Positions 1 to 11,589 of a stretch of 64,000 bases of DNA are shown here, piece by piece. The stretch lies in NCBI RefSeq assembly GCF_001659605.2, contig NC_035173.2, positions 11,055,065 through 11,119,064 of the forward strand, written 5' to 3'. Positions within the stretch are counted from its first letter, which is position 1; each line of letters opens with the position of its first letter. Origin of the DNA: Manihot esculenta (taxonomy: Eukaryota; Streptophyta; Magnoliopsida; Malpighiales; Euphorbiaceae). The position numbers and the translations under genes are program-made. The notes under the pieces are model-generated. The model worked only from the letters and a program-made list of their open reading frames with translations. It ran no database searches and was not told the origin of the DNA.

Positions 1-65
1 AGCTAAATGCATGATGGTTTGAGTTAGAGGCATTTGTGCATGTTTGAACCAAGTTTCTGCCCTTT

Positions 66-260
66 GGGAGAAACCAGGTTCGGCAGCCGAAAGGACTTTG
101 GGCCGCCGAACCCTTTTATGGAGGCAGCATTCGGCTGCCGAAGCTTGCCCCCGAAAGAGGACTTTCGCCTCTGTCTGGGAGTTTCGACCGCCGAAGGTGC
201 CGCCGAACCTGCCTGACTTTCAGCTCTGGAGGGACTTTCGGCCGCCGAACCTGCCGCCGA
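66..260. repeat. GC-rich array of TTCGGCNGCCGAA-like palindromes in LTR
   Basis: Several copies of a short palindromic motif of the form TTCGG(C)NGCCGAA and the related ACTTTCGGCCGCCGAA occur here, in otherwise AT-rich surroundings. Equivalent arrays are seen in the two related LTRs at about 21990-22090, 22620-22745 and 33575-33830. The motifs could form small hairpins and are dense in CpG and CNG sites. Short GC-rich open frames here are by-products of the repeat. Confidence 0.75.
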
Positions 261-655
261 AAGTGCCCTGTCCAGCCTTCCTTTACATGTTTTTGCATGA
301 TTGTTTTGAGGTGTTTTAGGGGGTTTTTGGGGGATTTTTTTAGAGTTATGTTCTAGTTGTTTGGTCCCTCATTTGAGTCCACCTGTGTAGGTTCGGACTT
401 GAGGAACCGAGGACCCCAGCAGTGAGTCAGCTGCTTCAGTCACTGTCAGAGCTAGCCGAGGTGAGTAGAATAAACCTTTACGATTTAAATTAAATAAATT
501 ACAAGTTTTGAGCATGATCATGCATCATGAATGCCATGTGATGAATTAGGTTGTATGTATTAGAATTCACGAATATGTTGCATTGCATTTATAATGTTGA
601 TGTGGATTGGTTATTGGATGATCCTTTAGTCCTCATATGATATGATGATGATACG

Positions 656-780
656 GTATGGAAGTCCAGGTTGTACCCATTCTACGTCCCTGGCACATTG
701 GAATGCTATGTTATGTTATGTTAAGAGAAAGACAGGTTGACCCATTCTACGTCCCGGCACTATGGAATGTAGAGGACTAT
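656..780. repeat. Tandem duplication of about 60 bp in LTR
   Basis: Two copies of a unit containing 'CCCATTCTACGTCCC...GGCAC' occur side by side. The equivalent place in the sister LTRs also carries short tandem repeats, at about 21430-21600 ('GGCCA...GGGGTCCTGG') and 33060-33210 ('TCTGTGCCAGGGGCGTAG'), each with its own unit sequence. The site has evidently been amplified independently in each copy. Confidence 0.7.
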
Positions 781-1571
781 TGGTGACAATACCATCCGAG
801 ATGTGATTTGTTGTGATGTGTTGCATTACATGATGGCATGAGATTTTAAATGTTTTATTATTCTGCTCACTGGGCTCTAGTAGCTCACCCCTTTTCCCTA
901 ATCCCCCAGGATTGCAGATACGGGCTAGGCAGAGAAGTCAAGAAGAGTAAAGTCATGTGTTGTAATAGATAGAAAGTGGACATGATAAATTGTATAATGA
1001 TGTAATGTTATGATCGGTTATGATATGTATAAAGATATTGAGGATTAGAGTTTGTGCTTGACCCTATGTGTATGGTATCCCTTTTATTACATGATCTCAG
1101 ATGATTTTGAAGTAGATGTTAACCAACTCAACATATGTACGTTGCCCGTTGGGGCATTGATGAGATCCCACAGAGGGATCAATGTTTACAGTATGTTTAT
1201 GTTCAGTGCATGCACAGGTTGAGTTTGGTATACGCGAAAATGTATGAAAGAAAAGTTTTTAATTTTTATGTATATTGTGGATCATGTATGGGATTAAACA
1301 GGTTTACAGGTTACATGTCAGGCTTGCTACGGGTCCCGGCGGCCTTAAGTCGACCCGGATCCTAGCGCCGGTAGCGGTCCGAATTTTCGGGTCGTTACAT
1401 GTTGGTTCTGGTTTTGTGTGAGAATCTAGCTTCTCTAGTAAATCAATTGGCATCGTTACTTTCCTTAGGCTTTTGGCAGAGTATCTATAACACTCTTGTG
1501 CCGACTTTTGACTATCTCAGACTGCCACCAATCTAGCTGGAGCTAACAACTTTAAACACAAAGAACCCATA

Positions 1572-1874
1572 TTAATTACAATCCCATGGCTGTTTAGGAC
1601 CGAGAACCCCGAGTATAAAATTGTAAGCAAGTGGAATGTCTACCACTGCGAACTCTGCATATACTTCCCATTTATGCTTTTTATCCTCTAACATAATCGG
1701 GAGGTTAACGGTGTCAAGTACTGTCTCAGTTTTATCTCCTAATCCTACTAATGGGTAGGAGACTTTGGTGAGATTACTTTGATCTAAGCCTAATTTATTG
1801 TACATTTTAAGAGTAAGAAGGTTGATAGAACTACCTATGCCTATAAGAATCCGCCTTACATCATATCTGTTCAA
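1572..1874 (-). pseudogene. Retroviral-type aspartic protease, copy D
   Basis: The open stretch of about 100 residues carries the protease core of the family: a GSS motif followed by a hydrophobic LLTLKMYNKLGL block, then KVSYPLVGLGDKT and a second conserved block VYAEFAVVDIPLAYN. In a working gypsy protease the catalytic motif is D-T/S-G. Here the position reads G-I-G, so the catalytic aspartate is lost. Copy A (9670 onward) still has D-I-G at the same place. This is a relic. Confidence 0.75.
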
Positions 1875-2377
1875 CCGGACCTTATTACTAACTGGTCATT
1901 GTGTAACGTCTCTGTTACCTTGTCATTTGGTTTGAAATTCACCTTCTGCCTCGTCTATGGTTTCTTACTCTATGGATAGAACATCCTTAAGGGCACGCTT
2001 GCTTTTCTCCTTATAGTCTCTAGGTCCAATTGCAATCACATGACTGACCCCAATGGGCTCATTTTTAATAGAATTTTCTAGTATTCTTACTTAAGATTCA
2101 GGCCTTCTATCTTCCCTGTCCTTTCTGGCAAACTTTCAGAGGGTGCCATCCGTAATCATTATTTCGATTTCATCTTTTAATTTTCGGCACTCTTTAGTCG
2201 TGTGCTCGTGGTCCTCGTGGAAATGACATTATTTCATCCTGTCTTACCTGTTTGCCTTATCAAGGTTCAGCTTGGCAGTCTATCTAACCTCCTTATCATT
2301 TTTTATGATCCGCATGAGAATATGTGTGTGTGAATCATTTAAGGGTGTATAGTTTCTATACTTACCTCGGTTGTTTC

Positions 2378-3917
2378 TGTTAGGAAATTCAAAGATTTAC
2401 TGCAACCCAAACACGCAACGGAAAAATTAAAATCTCTGATTTCCTTTCCGAGATCCGTGTGCTTCGTTTAATTTGAAATGAAAGATAAGCTATTAACCTG
2501 TTAGATTCGACGAGAAGATACAATCCCAGAATCAAGCTGCTGCTTTTTCAACGAACACCCGCTATGATATCCACACGAATGTCTCTTATCCTTTTGGAGT
2601 GCTAGCTCACACTGATGGATAGATTATGTACTCCACAATCTGCAACTGTTAGACTGAATTTTTTAAAAAACGTTCACCCCACAATTCGTAGAAGGAGTTT
2701 TTATATGTTTCAGTCTTTTGTTTTCCCACAACTCTTTTCGTAAAAGAGTTGTGTTTAGAACCTACTATCACGATCTCACATATACTGAAATATCTTATGT
2801 GATAGAGTTGTGTTCATAACCAACTACCACAATCTCACAGATAATCAAATATCTTATGTGATAGAGTTGTGTTCATAACCAACTACCACAATCTCGCAGA
2901 TACTCAAATATCTTATGTGATAGAGTTCTTTATCTATAATAGTTACAGATACACTGCAGATCCTTTTAAATATTATTATCTTATAATAAGAAATAATTAA
3001 TATTAATAATAATAATACTTTATTATTATTAATTATACTAATGGGCCTTTAGCCCATTAATATAGCACATCAACAACGTTCTTGAGTGTGACCCAATAGG
3101 CTCACATTAATTGGCAATATGCCCAGTCCCACAAGGCTCATAAATCATAACCGGCCCCTAGCAAGACATTATGACTACCCAACTAATATGGGGATCGATA
3201 GTCTGATAAAGACTAATAAATAGAACATGTATTAATCCATTTGTCACACGATATCTAGTTTGAACATAAATCATGGTCAATGTCAAACTTATAATGTTCA
3301 AACTTATGATTTCTCGATCTCTAAGTACACTGATAAATTCAAATCATATTGATCACACTATCAATTCATTTGAGCACGGCCATGCATTTCTCAGTCTCAC
3401 TTATCAAGGGGCCCAAAAGATATCTCTCTCAAAGAGAGGGACAAATTCTATCTTGATTGTTTAATATCCTCTACATAATTTCTATTATGCTCAATCATAA
3501 CCTTTATGATTGTCCGATTAAAGACAATGTTTGGTTATGTCAAAACATAACGGTCCTTATGTTGGAAACTATGATAATCTCAAGTCAAATGATTAAGACA
3601 TAACTACTTTGAGATCCACTTATGACAATAACCCATGTAGTGATCTCAGTGCGGGTCCATCCAATACTTTATTCTCTAACAAGTATCTATGATTATTGAA
3701 TTATATCAATATATACATAATCATCTCATGATTATCAATCAATAATCATACTAGTTATATTTTATTATTATCAATATAATAATAAGTAACCAGGGATGTT
3801 AATCATTATTATGTAACATGCAAACAAATAATAATGATAGTAAAAACCTCTTTTATTAATAACCAAAACGACATACAAAAAAGTCCAAGATAATAGCCTA
3901 AGGCAAATACACTAACA
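2378..3917. mobile_element. Solo LTR (TGTTAGG...CTAACA), 1.54 kb, nested in copy D
   Basis: The segment begins TGTTAGGAAATTC and ends ACACTAACA, the terminal inverted TGTTAG/CTAACA typical of Ty1/copia LTRs. Flanking sequence on both sides is Tat-type gag that continues in register when compared with copy A near 9130-9170, which defines the insertion. The flanking pentamers GTTTC and ATGTC agree at only three of five positions, so the target duplication is decayed or misjudged. No internal coding sequence is present. A poly-AT region and a 60-bp tandem repeat lie inside. The LTR length would suit the long-LTR copia groups, but that is an inference. Confidence 0.7.
2757..2940. repeat. Three tandem copies of a ~60-bp unit in the solo LTR
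   Basis: The block 'ATATCTTATGTGATAGAGTT' recurs three times at about 60-bp spacing, each copy preceded by 'ACTAYCACRATCTC'. The copies differ at only a few positions. The repeat lies in the middle of the LTR, where promoter or enhancer repeats are often found in plant LTRs, but no function is shown. Confidence 0.8.
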
Positions 3918-4968
3918 ATGTCTCCCATGTGAGATGGGATAGCTCTTCTAATCCCCTTTATAGCATTGCCTCCCTGGTTTGTGGGTTTTATTCTGGTTAA
4001 ACTTCTTATCCTTTCTCAACGCCTGGGCTTCATCATCCAGCCGTATGTACTTTTCAGCCTTATTCATAAGCTGCTGATAGGTGACTGTTGGGTTCTTAAT
4101 TAAGAATCCATGGACTTTATATTCTGAATTCTTTTTTTTTTTTTAAGGCTTCACAAGTTATTTTGTAGTTCAACTCTTCTATTTGTATTACTTTAGCATT
4201 GAAATGTGAGATAAAACTCTTTAAAAACTCATCCTCATTTTGCCATATTTTTTGTAAGTCTAAGGAGAGTTTTTTCGAAGGTATGCATGTAATAAATTTA
4301 GACTTAAAAAGTGTAGCGAGGTGATCGAAGTTATTAATTGAACCTAGACTTAGATGTTGGTGCCATTTCTGGGACAAATATGTAAGAGTGGATGGAAAGA
4401 CCTGGTATAGCACGAAGTTGTTGACATCCTAGAGTTGCATTATGGTTCTAAAGATGGCCAGATGGCTTCCAGGGTCTGCCTTCCCATCATACTTATCCAA
4501 ATTGGAAAGCTTGAACTTTAAGAGGAAGGTTTGTGCCAGAATTTCTTTTGACAAGGATGAGGCATCGTCTAGGCCATAGTCCTCTTCCTGCTCCTTCTGA
4601 TACCTTTGAATAACACGTATCACCTTCCAGTCAACATCCTTTGGAGCTTTATTCGATGATTCTTCATCCTCAATCTTGGCCTTCTCCTTAAATTGCATGT
4701 GAAACGCCTCTGTTCGAGCCTTTGGTGTCTTGATGGAAGCTTCTTCTCTCATTCTAGGGGCCATGAAAGAGGCTTTCTCCCAAGCCTTATACTGCTCAAG
4801 AGTTTCCTGCAGCTTTTTGATGTACTTCATCATATGCTCATTATTCAGATTATTAAGATCTATCTCAACTACCATTGGAGGAGTATCTTGTTCACTTCCA
4901 AGTGTAGAAGAGATGATGGCTCCCCTATTAACAGTAGATTTGGCTACTGCTCATGAATTTTTAGCTAT
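3918..4968 (-). pseudogene. gag of Tat-type copy D (5' part)
   Basis: Two open segments (4429-4875 and 4117-4413, minus) encode a charged N-terminal region (NLNNEHMMKYIKKLQE, APKDVDWKVIRVIQRYQKEQEE) and the capsid-like part (LSQKWHQHLSLGSI, FKSKFITCIPSKKLS, DEFLKSFISHFNAK). The same peptides occur in copy A at 8220-9035 and in copy C at 39770-40150. The start codon position (4966-4968) reads ATA instead of the ATG seen in copies A and C. An early CGA codon has become TGA. The zinc-knuckle region continues beyond the nested solo LTR at about 2160-2240. Not functional. Confidence 0.8.
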
Positions 4969-5074
4969 TTAGAGATAAAAAAAGGATTTTAAATGAGAAG
5001 AAATAAAAGATTATTAGGCCAAGTTTATCCCAAATGAGCAAGAGAATCTACGGAATCCCGATAATAGAATCAAA

Positions 5075-5517
5075 TGATATTACCAAAAATAATTTGTTTG
5101 TGACCTGGCAACCTGCAAAAGGAAAAAATGAGGTGGTTGGTGTTTAATGGCAGCCACTCTGATACTCAAGTCAATGATCTTTTCTAAATAGGCGAGTATA
5201 AATGAAAAGATTGAGTTAGTAGATTTGAGTATTAGAATTCGTATCTTAAATTTTGCGTTTGTTTTGCTTTTGTACTGTGATAAGATAATGTTAGTAAAAG
5301 ATTTCTGTGAAAATCCGACTAGAATCAATTAGGAGATAAGAGATCTAGTGATAATAGGTATACTATGAATTTATTTTATAATGTCTTTTAACTGTTACAA
5401 AATACTCTGAGAGGCCCGACTAACTCTTTGGAGTGAGTCTTTTGCTAACTCAGACATCTTTCATCCGTTCCACTGTGTTTGCACATTAAAAGATTAAGTC
5501 TCAGTGCCAAAATGTCA
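5075..5517 (-). mobile_element. 5' LTR of Tat-type copy D
   Basis: On the minus strand the segment starts TGACATTTTGGC and ends AATATCA. The U5 end matches the LTR ends of copies A, B and C: the 'TGACTTGAGTATCAGAGTGGCTGCCAT' block and 'CCTCATTTTTTCC...TGCAGG'. A primer-binding-like TTTGATTCTATTATCGGGA follows at once. The outer end (5517) is assigned only from the TG dinucleotide and is less certain than the inner end. Confidence 0.7.
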
Positions 5518-7461
5518 TAATTTATAAGGGTTCTACCACATGGTATAATGCTATGTGGACAATGTATTATATGTTTAAGCCGAACACCTAGTCATATCAA
5601 ATATCTAGAATTTTTTATTAATAAAAATGGTATAGTGCTTTAATTTCAATTTTATATTTAAAAGTAAATATATTTTATATTTAAAAGTAAATATATTTTA
5701 TATTTATTATATATAAAAATTAATGTAAAATAAACATCTGTTATAATAAAAATAACAGATATGAATATTATATATTAAAATATTTTATTAAATATTTATA
5801 TTGAGACTATTTTCATATATAAAAGTCTATTTAATATTAATAATATCATATAAAATAAAATATCATATGCTTTTAATTATAAAGTTCTGTTTTTATATAT
5901 ATATATGGGAAAATTAAGTGAAAATAATGAAATCGAGAAAAAAATTATTGAAATAAAAATATTTTTTAAAAATCATTTTAGAGACTGCATTATTAAAATA
6001 AAAAAAAAAATCATTTTTAAAAAGATCAATGAGTGTTTGGTGGTCCGGTCAATGATTTGATGTTGATGTGCGTATTATTACATTTTTTTGGTGCTCAAGT
6101 ATGTATTTAGACAGCCTAGTCTGATTTGGTGCAATGATTTAAAAAATCTATAATTTATTTGAAAATTTAATTTCAAGTTTCGACTCCACATCTCATGTTT
6201 AAAGGAAAATATATATAATCAGTCCTTTTAATATAATCATTAAAATATCTAAAAGATGACCGGTCATACCTTTAATTAATACATTAACATAGAAAAAAAT
6301 AACTTTTTTTTTTTTTTTTTTTTTTTTTACAGTTTTACAAAATCTAAATGAACAAAATAATAGTAAATAAAAAAGAGTAACGAATGAGTGATGCTAATTT
6401 AAAAAAGAAAACCATTATTTATATTTTATTAATTATTTTTTTTATAGATTAATATCTCTTAAATATTATTTTAGGTTCTATTATCTTCATTTTTGCTAGG
6501 TTTATAAAAAGAGATTAACTAATTTAATTTATTTCTTTTCTGTTAGCCTCCATTTGGAATTAAATTTTTTATTAGAATCTAATACAATTGAATTTTTTAT
6601 AATAATTTTTTTATTTAAAATTGAAGAATTTAACATTTTTAACTAAAAAAATTATTCATTGTAAAAAAGATTAAATTCTTTCATAATTTTGTAAAAATTT
6701 ATTTGAATTAATTTCTTGTAAAATAAATTATGCCAAATGGAGGGTTAGTACCTAGACAAAAGATGCACCCATCTTGTGGATATCTTGATAACTGTATTTT
6801 CAATTATTTAAAATTAAAAATTTGAGATATAAATGTGAATTTAAAAAAATATGTAAAAAAGTTTGAGGTGTAAATATAAATTTACAAAAAGATTTAAATT
6901 ATTTTATTTAATAAATAAAAAATATAAATTAAAAAATAATAAAAATATCAAGTAGAATAATAAACCTCAAATTTTAATTAAGATTAATTTGAGTTTATGG
7001 TTAAAATAATGAAAAATCTTAAAGTTGAATTTAATTGTTTAAAATAAAAAATTTAAAATACAAACAGATAAAAATATTTAAATTATTTAAATTAATGGGC
7101 CTTTATTTTTAGTATTAATTTATTTAAACTCTAATATAAGATCTCTATTATGAAAATAGACATAATAATTAATCATATGATAAATTTTTTAAAAGAAACT
7201 TTTAAAAGTGAATATTTCAACTTTACATATAATCCATAATATTGGACTAATCATTTGCAAAGTTGAACCCAATTAGCATTTATGCTGCTTAATTCAATTC
7301 TTCCAGTTTTGATAAATTAGATCTTTTAAAAAAAATTAAAAATTTTATTTAATCTTTAAATTGAATTTGAGGAAATTGACATAATAAACTAGGTAATTAA
7401 CTAAAGATTTCGTTTTGTAATTAGATTTTTTCTTCCTTTTGATCATGTTTTATGTGGAAAT
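5518..7461. other. AT-rich intergenic DNA
   Basis: No gene is visible. The stretch is mostly A/T with a 28-bp direct duplication at about 5648-5703, a poly-T run of about 25 bases near 6304-6328, and one small inverted-repeat element (6546-6744). It separates two Tat-type copies of opposite orientation. Confidence 0.7.
6546..6744. mobile_element. Tourist-like MITE, 199 bp, TSD TTA
   Basis: The ends are GCCTCCATTTGG and CCAAATGGAGGG, inverted with respect to each other with one mismatch in the outermost bases. The trinucleotide TTA stands on both sides (6543-6545 and 6745-6747). The short AT-rich body, the TTTGG-containing terminal repeat and the TTA duplication are those of PIF/Harbinger-derived miniature elements. 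A related sequence without clear ends occurs near 43310-43410. Confidence 0.65.
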
Positions 7462-8000
7462 TGATGTAATATAATGATTGTCCAAAATAAGTTATGAGTT
7501 GCCACTATAAGATAGGATTACGTGAGAAGAGTCTGATAAATCGATACGTGGTCCACTTATAGAAAGGAAGACCTGAACACCGTTGTACTCGATTTTTTTT
7601 TATCAAGACTTGTCCTTTCCTGAAGAGGTCAAGTCTTCACAGAAAATTACCATTAGTAGACATAATCCAGCAGATCTCCATACGCCTGTAATCACGGGAT
7701 CCCCGACCGATTAGCCAGTGAGATCCATTATCAATTAATCGACCACATCATTATTGAATTTTTAGGGAATGCTATAATTAACTTTCATTTTCTTACGGTA
7801 TAAAATCTAACGATCACAACAACAAAGATACACGATTCTTACACAACTGCTCTTAAATTCTAAAAAATTCTATACATTCGCCCTTTCTTTTTAGTTTATT
7901 GACTTGAGCGTCAGAGTGGCTGTCATACGTGCAAACCACCTCACATTCTCTTTCTTGCAGGATTGACCAATCACTACACAACTCTATTTCGGGCATATCA
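7462..8000 (+). mobile_element. 5' LTR of copy A
   Basis: The 539-bp LTR starts TGATGTAATATAATG and ends GGGCATATCA. It aligns along its length with the 3' copy at 16115-16651. A TATA-like 'TACGGTATAAAATC' at about 7795-7808 is conserved in the LTRs of B ('TATAGTATAAAAGG') and C ('ACAGTATAAAAGG'). This marks the likely U3 promoter and places the RNA start some 30 bases downstream. Confidence 0.85.
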
Positions 8001-8022
8001 TTTGATTCCGTTGCTAGAAATA
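8001..8022 (+). other. Primer-binding site of copy A
   Basis: Directly after the LTR come two or three spacer bases and TGATTCCGTTGCTAGAA. The same place reads TGGTTCCATTACCGAGAA in copy B (27115 onward) and TGGTTCCATTATCGAAAA in copy C, so the ancestral site began TGG, as expected for pairing with a tRNA 3' CCA end. The tRNA itself is not identified here. Confidence 0.6.
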
Positions 8023-8107
8023 CATTGAATTCTCTTTATTTATTTGAATAAAAACAGGTCTCATATCCCTTCTCTTAAAAGAAAATCTTTATTTCCTCTA
8101 TCTTGAA

Positions 8108-9516
8108 ATGGCCAACAATTCACGAGCTGTTGCTAAGATTGATGCTAATAAGGGCGCTATCATTTTTTCCACTCTTAGTAGTAGATAAAACACACCATCT
8201 ATGGTTAACGAAATAGATCTCAACAATCTAAATAATGAGTAAATGCTCTAGTACATCAAAAGGTTGCAAATTATTCTCGAGCAATATAAAGCTCGGGAGG
8301 AGGCATCATTCATGGCTCCTAGGGGAAGGGAAGATGCCTCTGTTCACACCCCCAAGGATTCGAACAGAGGCGATCCAAAGGAAAGGCTGAATTCGAGAAA
8401 GAAGAGTCATCAGACGATGCTCCGAAGGATATTGACTGGAAGCTTGCACGGGCTATGCAAAGGTACCAAAAGGAGCAGGAAGAGAACTTTGGTCTGGATG
8501 ATACCTCACCTCTTTCAAAAGAGATCTTGGCGGAGCTATTTCCCACTAAGTTGAAACTCCTGAATTTGGACAAGTACAATGAGACAGTAGATCCTAGGAG
8601 TCTCATGGCGATCTTTCGAACGACCATGTAACTTCAGAATGTCAATGATTTTGTATTGTGCCGAGTATTTCCATCAACACTCACATGTTTAGCTTAGAAA
8701 TGGTACCAACATCTGAGTCTAGATTTAATTTAGAACTTTATACAATTTGCTATGTTATTTAAATCTAGGTTTATCACCTGTATACATCCTAAAAAGCTCT
8801 CATCTGACTTATGGAAGATCTACCAAGGAGAGAGCGAGTTTTTAAGAAACTTTATCTCACGGTTTAATGTAGAAGCAATACAAGTGGGGGAATTAAATCA
8901 TGAGATAGCATGTGAAGTCTTGAAGAAAGAGACACACAACATCAAATTCATGGATTTCCTAATCAAAAACCCAGTTGCTACGTACCAACAGCTAATGGAC
9001 AAGGTCCAGAAGTATATCAGGTTAGATGATGAGGTCTAAGCATTAAGGGAGGACAAAAGGATGAGTCAAAAGCAAAACCAAAAGCTAGAGAGGCAAGGAT
9101 ATGAAAGAGACCACAGAAGTTACCTAGTCTCCCGAATGAGGGATGACCGAAGTAAGTGTAAGAATTATACTCCATTGAATGACCCACGAACATACATTCT
9201 AATGTTGATCAGGAAGAATGCCAAAGAAATCAGATGGCCTCCCAAGCTCAATCCAGAGAGCGCCAAAAGGCGAGACAGGACCAAGTACTGCTGTTTTCAC
9301 AAAGACCATGGACATACAATGGAGGAGTGTTGACAGTTGAAAGATGAGATCAAGAGATTAATAAGGGATGGCACACTTCGAAAGTTTGCCAGAAAGAATA
9401 AAGAAGAGAGAAGGCCTAAACTTGAGGTAATAACTCTTGAAACTCCTCCCGACAGTGAACCTGTAGAGGGTTATATATGTAATTACAGGAGAACCCAACA
9501 TTCGCAAGGAAAAAAA
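8108..9516 (+). pseudogene. gag of copy A
   Basis: The reading frame begins with ATG at 8108, the position matched by ATG in copies B (27226) and C (39668). It encodes an N-terminal NLNN-containing segment, a charged APKD(I/V)DWK...QRYQKEQEE region (about 8425-8490) and the capsid-like block FKSRFITCIHPKKLSSDLWK (8755-8820). A cysteine-histidine knuckle, YCCFHKDHGHTMEEC, follows at about 9287-9331. Stops occur early (8186) and inside the knuckle region (TGA after 9331). Length and order suit a Tat-type gag. Confidence 0.8.
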
Positions 9517-9639
9517 TAAGCATGTCGCAAAAGATGTTTTATCAGTCGAGCAGGAACCATGGACCAAACAGAAAGTAAGGTTCAAACCTACAGATAAGGC
9601 AGTAGGATTTTTTCAAAATGATCCGCTGGTTTTCAGCAT

Positions 9640-9972
9640 CCATCTAATAAGTATGAGGTGAGGTGAGTCTTGGTAGATATAGGTAGTTCCGTTGATCTCC
9701 TCATCCTAAAGGTTTTTGATAAGTTGGGCTTAGATAAGAATAACCTTATTAAAGTCTCCTATCCGTTAGTAGGATTAGGAGATAAAATCATGGCAGTGCT
9801 GGGCACCATTAACCTCTCCTTTGTGCTGGGTGATGAGAAGTATAAGCGGGAGCTCTATACGGGGTTTGCGGTGGTAGATATCCTGGTTGTGTACAATATG
9901 ATACTCGCTCGCCCGGTTCTAAATTGTCATGGTATAATATTAACATGGGTGCTATATGTCTTAAGCTATTAG
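9640..9972 (+). pseudogene. Aspartic protease of copy A
   Basis: The frame encodes VDIGSSVDLLILKVFDKLGL, KVSYPLVGLGDK and FAVVDILVVYNMILARPVLN. The catalytic motif is D-I-G where D-T-G is usual, and the flap and second conserved block are recognisable. A purine-rich linker with PKARPELD-like remains leads to RT. Stops separate it from gag upstream, so no Gag-Pol is possible. Confidence 0.8.
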
Positions 9973-10320
9973 CTCCAGGGGAGATTAGCTATAGTCCAAG
10001 GTAACCAGAACTCGACCTAAGAATATTACAGACACTCTACAAGAAATCTTAAAAAAGCGGCGATACCCATTGACTTGCTAGAGAAGCCTGATTTCCACAT
10101 AAAACTAGAGCTAGCAGACCTAGTAGAAGAGATCCAGTTAGGTAAGGATCAAAAGGTACAGTTTGGTACTACGTTAATTGGTGAAATAAAAAATCAATTA
10201 ACAGAACTACTAAGATGCAGAGTGACCACTTTGGCTTGGTTTTCAGAAGATGTGACAGGGGTGGACCCGACTCTTATCACTCATAAGTTGTCTATCGATA
10301 AAATAATAAAACCGGTACAA

Positions 10321-11424
10321 TAAAAGAAATAGAAGTTTGCTTGGGAGAGACATCAGGTGATTAAGGAGGTTAATAAGTTATTGATGCAGGATTAATAAAG
10401 GAGGTCAAGTATCCTACATGGCCAGCCAACATGGTACTTGTAAAGAAGACCAATGGGAAATGGAGGATGTGTGTGAATTTTATCAACTTGAACAAAGCAT
10501 GTCTAAAGGACCATTACCCACTCCCATCTATCAACAGGTTAATGGACTCGACCTCGGGTCACGCAGTGGTTACCTTTCTTGATGCCATTTGAGGTTACCA
10601 CCAAATCATGATGGATATTAAAGATGCAAAAAAGACTGCGTTCACTATCGACTTAGGAGTATTCTGCTACAAAGTGATGTCATTTGGACTAATGAATGTA
10701 AGGGAAACTTACCAAAGGCTAGTGTCAGGTATCTTCAAAGACTTGGTGGGGACAACAGTTGAGGTGTACGTGGTGACATAGTGGTAAAGAGCCGATCATT
10801 AGAAGATCATCCAAATGATATCCGAAAAATTTTTAATGTACTGGATGAGGTAGGTATGAAACTAAACCCTGAAAAATGCACCTTTAGGGTAAAAGCTATG
10901 AAGTTTTTAAGATATACAGTTTTAGAAAAAGGCATAGAAACAAATCCTGAAAAAATTAGTGCCATCCAAAATATGGAGGCACCTAAAACCATTAATAAAA
11001 TACAGAAGTTGAATGGGCGGGTCACAGCTCTTGGCCGGTTTATCTCATGCTCGGCTAGGAGATGTCTCCCATTCTTTAAAACCTTAAAAGGCAAAAATAA
11101 GTTTTTGTGGGAAAAGAATGCGTTGAAGCATTTCAAAGTTTAAAAATCTTTTTATCATCTCTCCCTTTGCTAAGCTTGCCCGTTGAAGGCGAGAATTTGT
11201 TTCTGTACTTATTTGTGATGCAGGAAATAGTAAGCTCAATACTCATCCGTGAGAAGAATGGAGAGCAAAGCCCAGTCTATTATGCCAGCCAAGTCTTGAA
11301 AGGGATAGAACTGAACTATCCTCCTCTCAAAAAGTTGGCATTTGTAGTCCTGATATCAGCCACAAAGTTACATCCATACTTTGAGTCACACACCATAGAA
11401 GTTAGGACAAATTATCCTTTGTGA
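10321..11424 (+). pseudogene. Reverse transcriptase and first RNase H of copy A
   Basis: RT blocks in order are NGKWRMCVNFINLNKACLKDHYPLP (10455-10520, shown only as its place and key residues), the 'TFLDA...GYHQI' palm motif at about 10568-10600, FGLMN (10685), and the catalytic site near 10765-10785. There the expected Y-I/V-D-D box is destroyed by a base loss and substitutions. Copy B keeps YIDD at 28536-28547. LNPEKCTF and the thumb follow, then RNase H with YYASQVLKG and E-x-N-Y-PPL-K motifs (11275-11330). Several in-frame stops are present, including one before the palm glycine. Confidence 0.85.
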
Positions 11425-11589
11425 AAGGTTTTACATAGACTGGAGCTTTCAAAGCGGTTGTCCACCTGAGCAGTAATATTGTCAGCCTTTGATATCAGGT
11501 ACATCCCAAGAAAAGGCCATGAAAGCCCATGCAATAGCTGATTTTATTGCAGAAATGACTCCACCGTTACAACCTTCAGAATTTCCTGA

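Larger units (their letters stand above)
1..1399. mobile_element. Truncated long LTR (family with TGTAA...TTACA ends)
   Basis: This is the terminal part of a long LTR that enters the window from the left and ends in GGGTCGTTACA at 1399. Its reverse complement aligns along its length with the elements at 20480 and 32461: the shared terminal TGTAACGACCCG, the 'CTAGGATCC...CGACTTAAGG' block and the 'AATCCCATACATGATC' block. It is therefore the same family in the opposite orientation. A CpG-rich array lies near 66-260 and a tandem duplication at about 656-780. It abuts the protease region of a decayed Tat-type element, so it was inserted into that element. Whether it is a solo LTR or one end of a complete element cannot be seen. 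No coding sequence is present. Confidence 0.85.
1400..5517 (-). mobile_element. Tat-type Ty3/gypsy element copy D (partial, minus strand)
   Basis: Read on the minus strand the order is 5' LTR (5517-5075), gag (about 4968 down to 3918 and on below 2377), protease (1874-1572) and the start of the linker to RT, where a long LTR has been inserted at 1399. A 1.54-kb solo LTR interrupts gag at 2378-3917. Gag and protease peptides match those of copies A, B and C in this window. The rest of pol and the 3' LTR lie beyond the left edge if they exist. Numerous stops and frameshifts show that it is inactive. Confidence 0.85.

Noticed and set aside
34..319. GC-rich overlapping open frames on both strands near 34-319
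   Set aside because: They follow the palindromic LTR repeat. Similar frames appear on both strands of the sister LTRs at 21830-22250 and 33550-34450.
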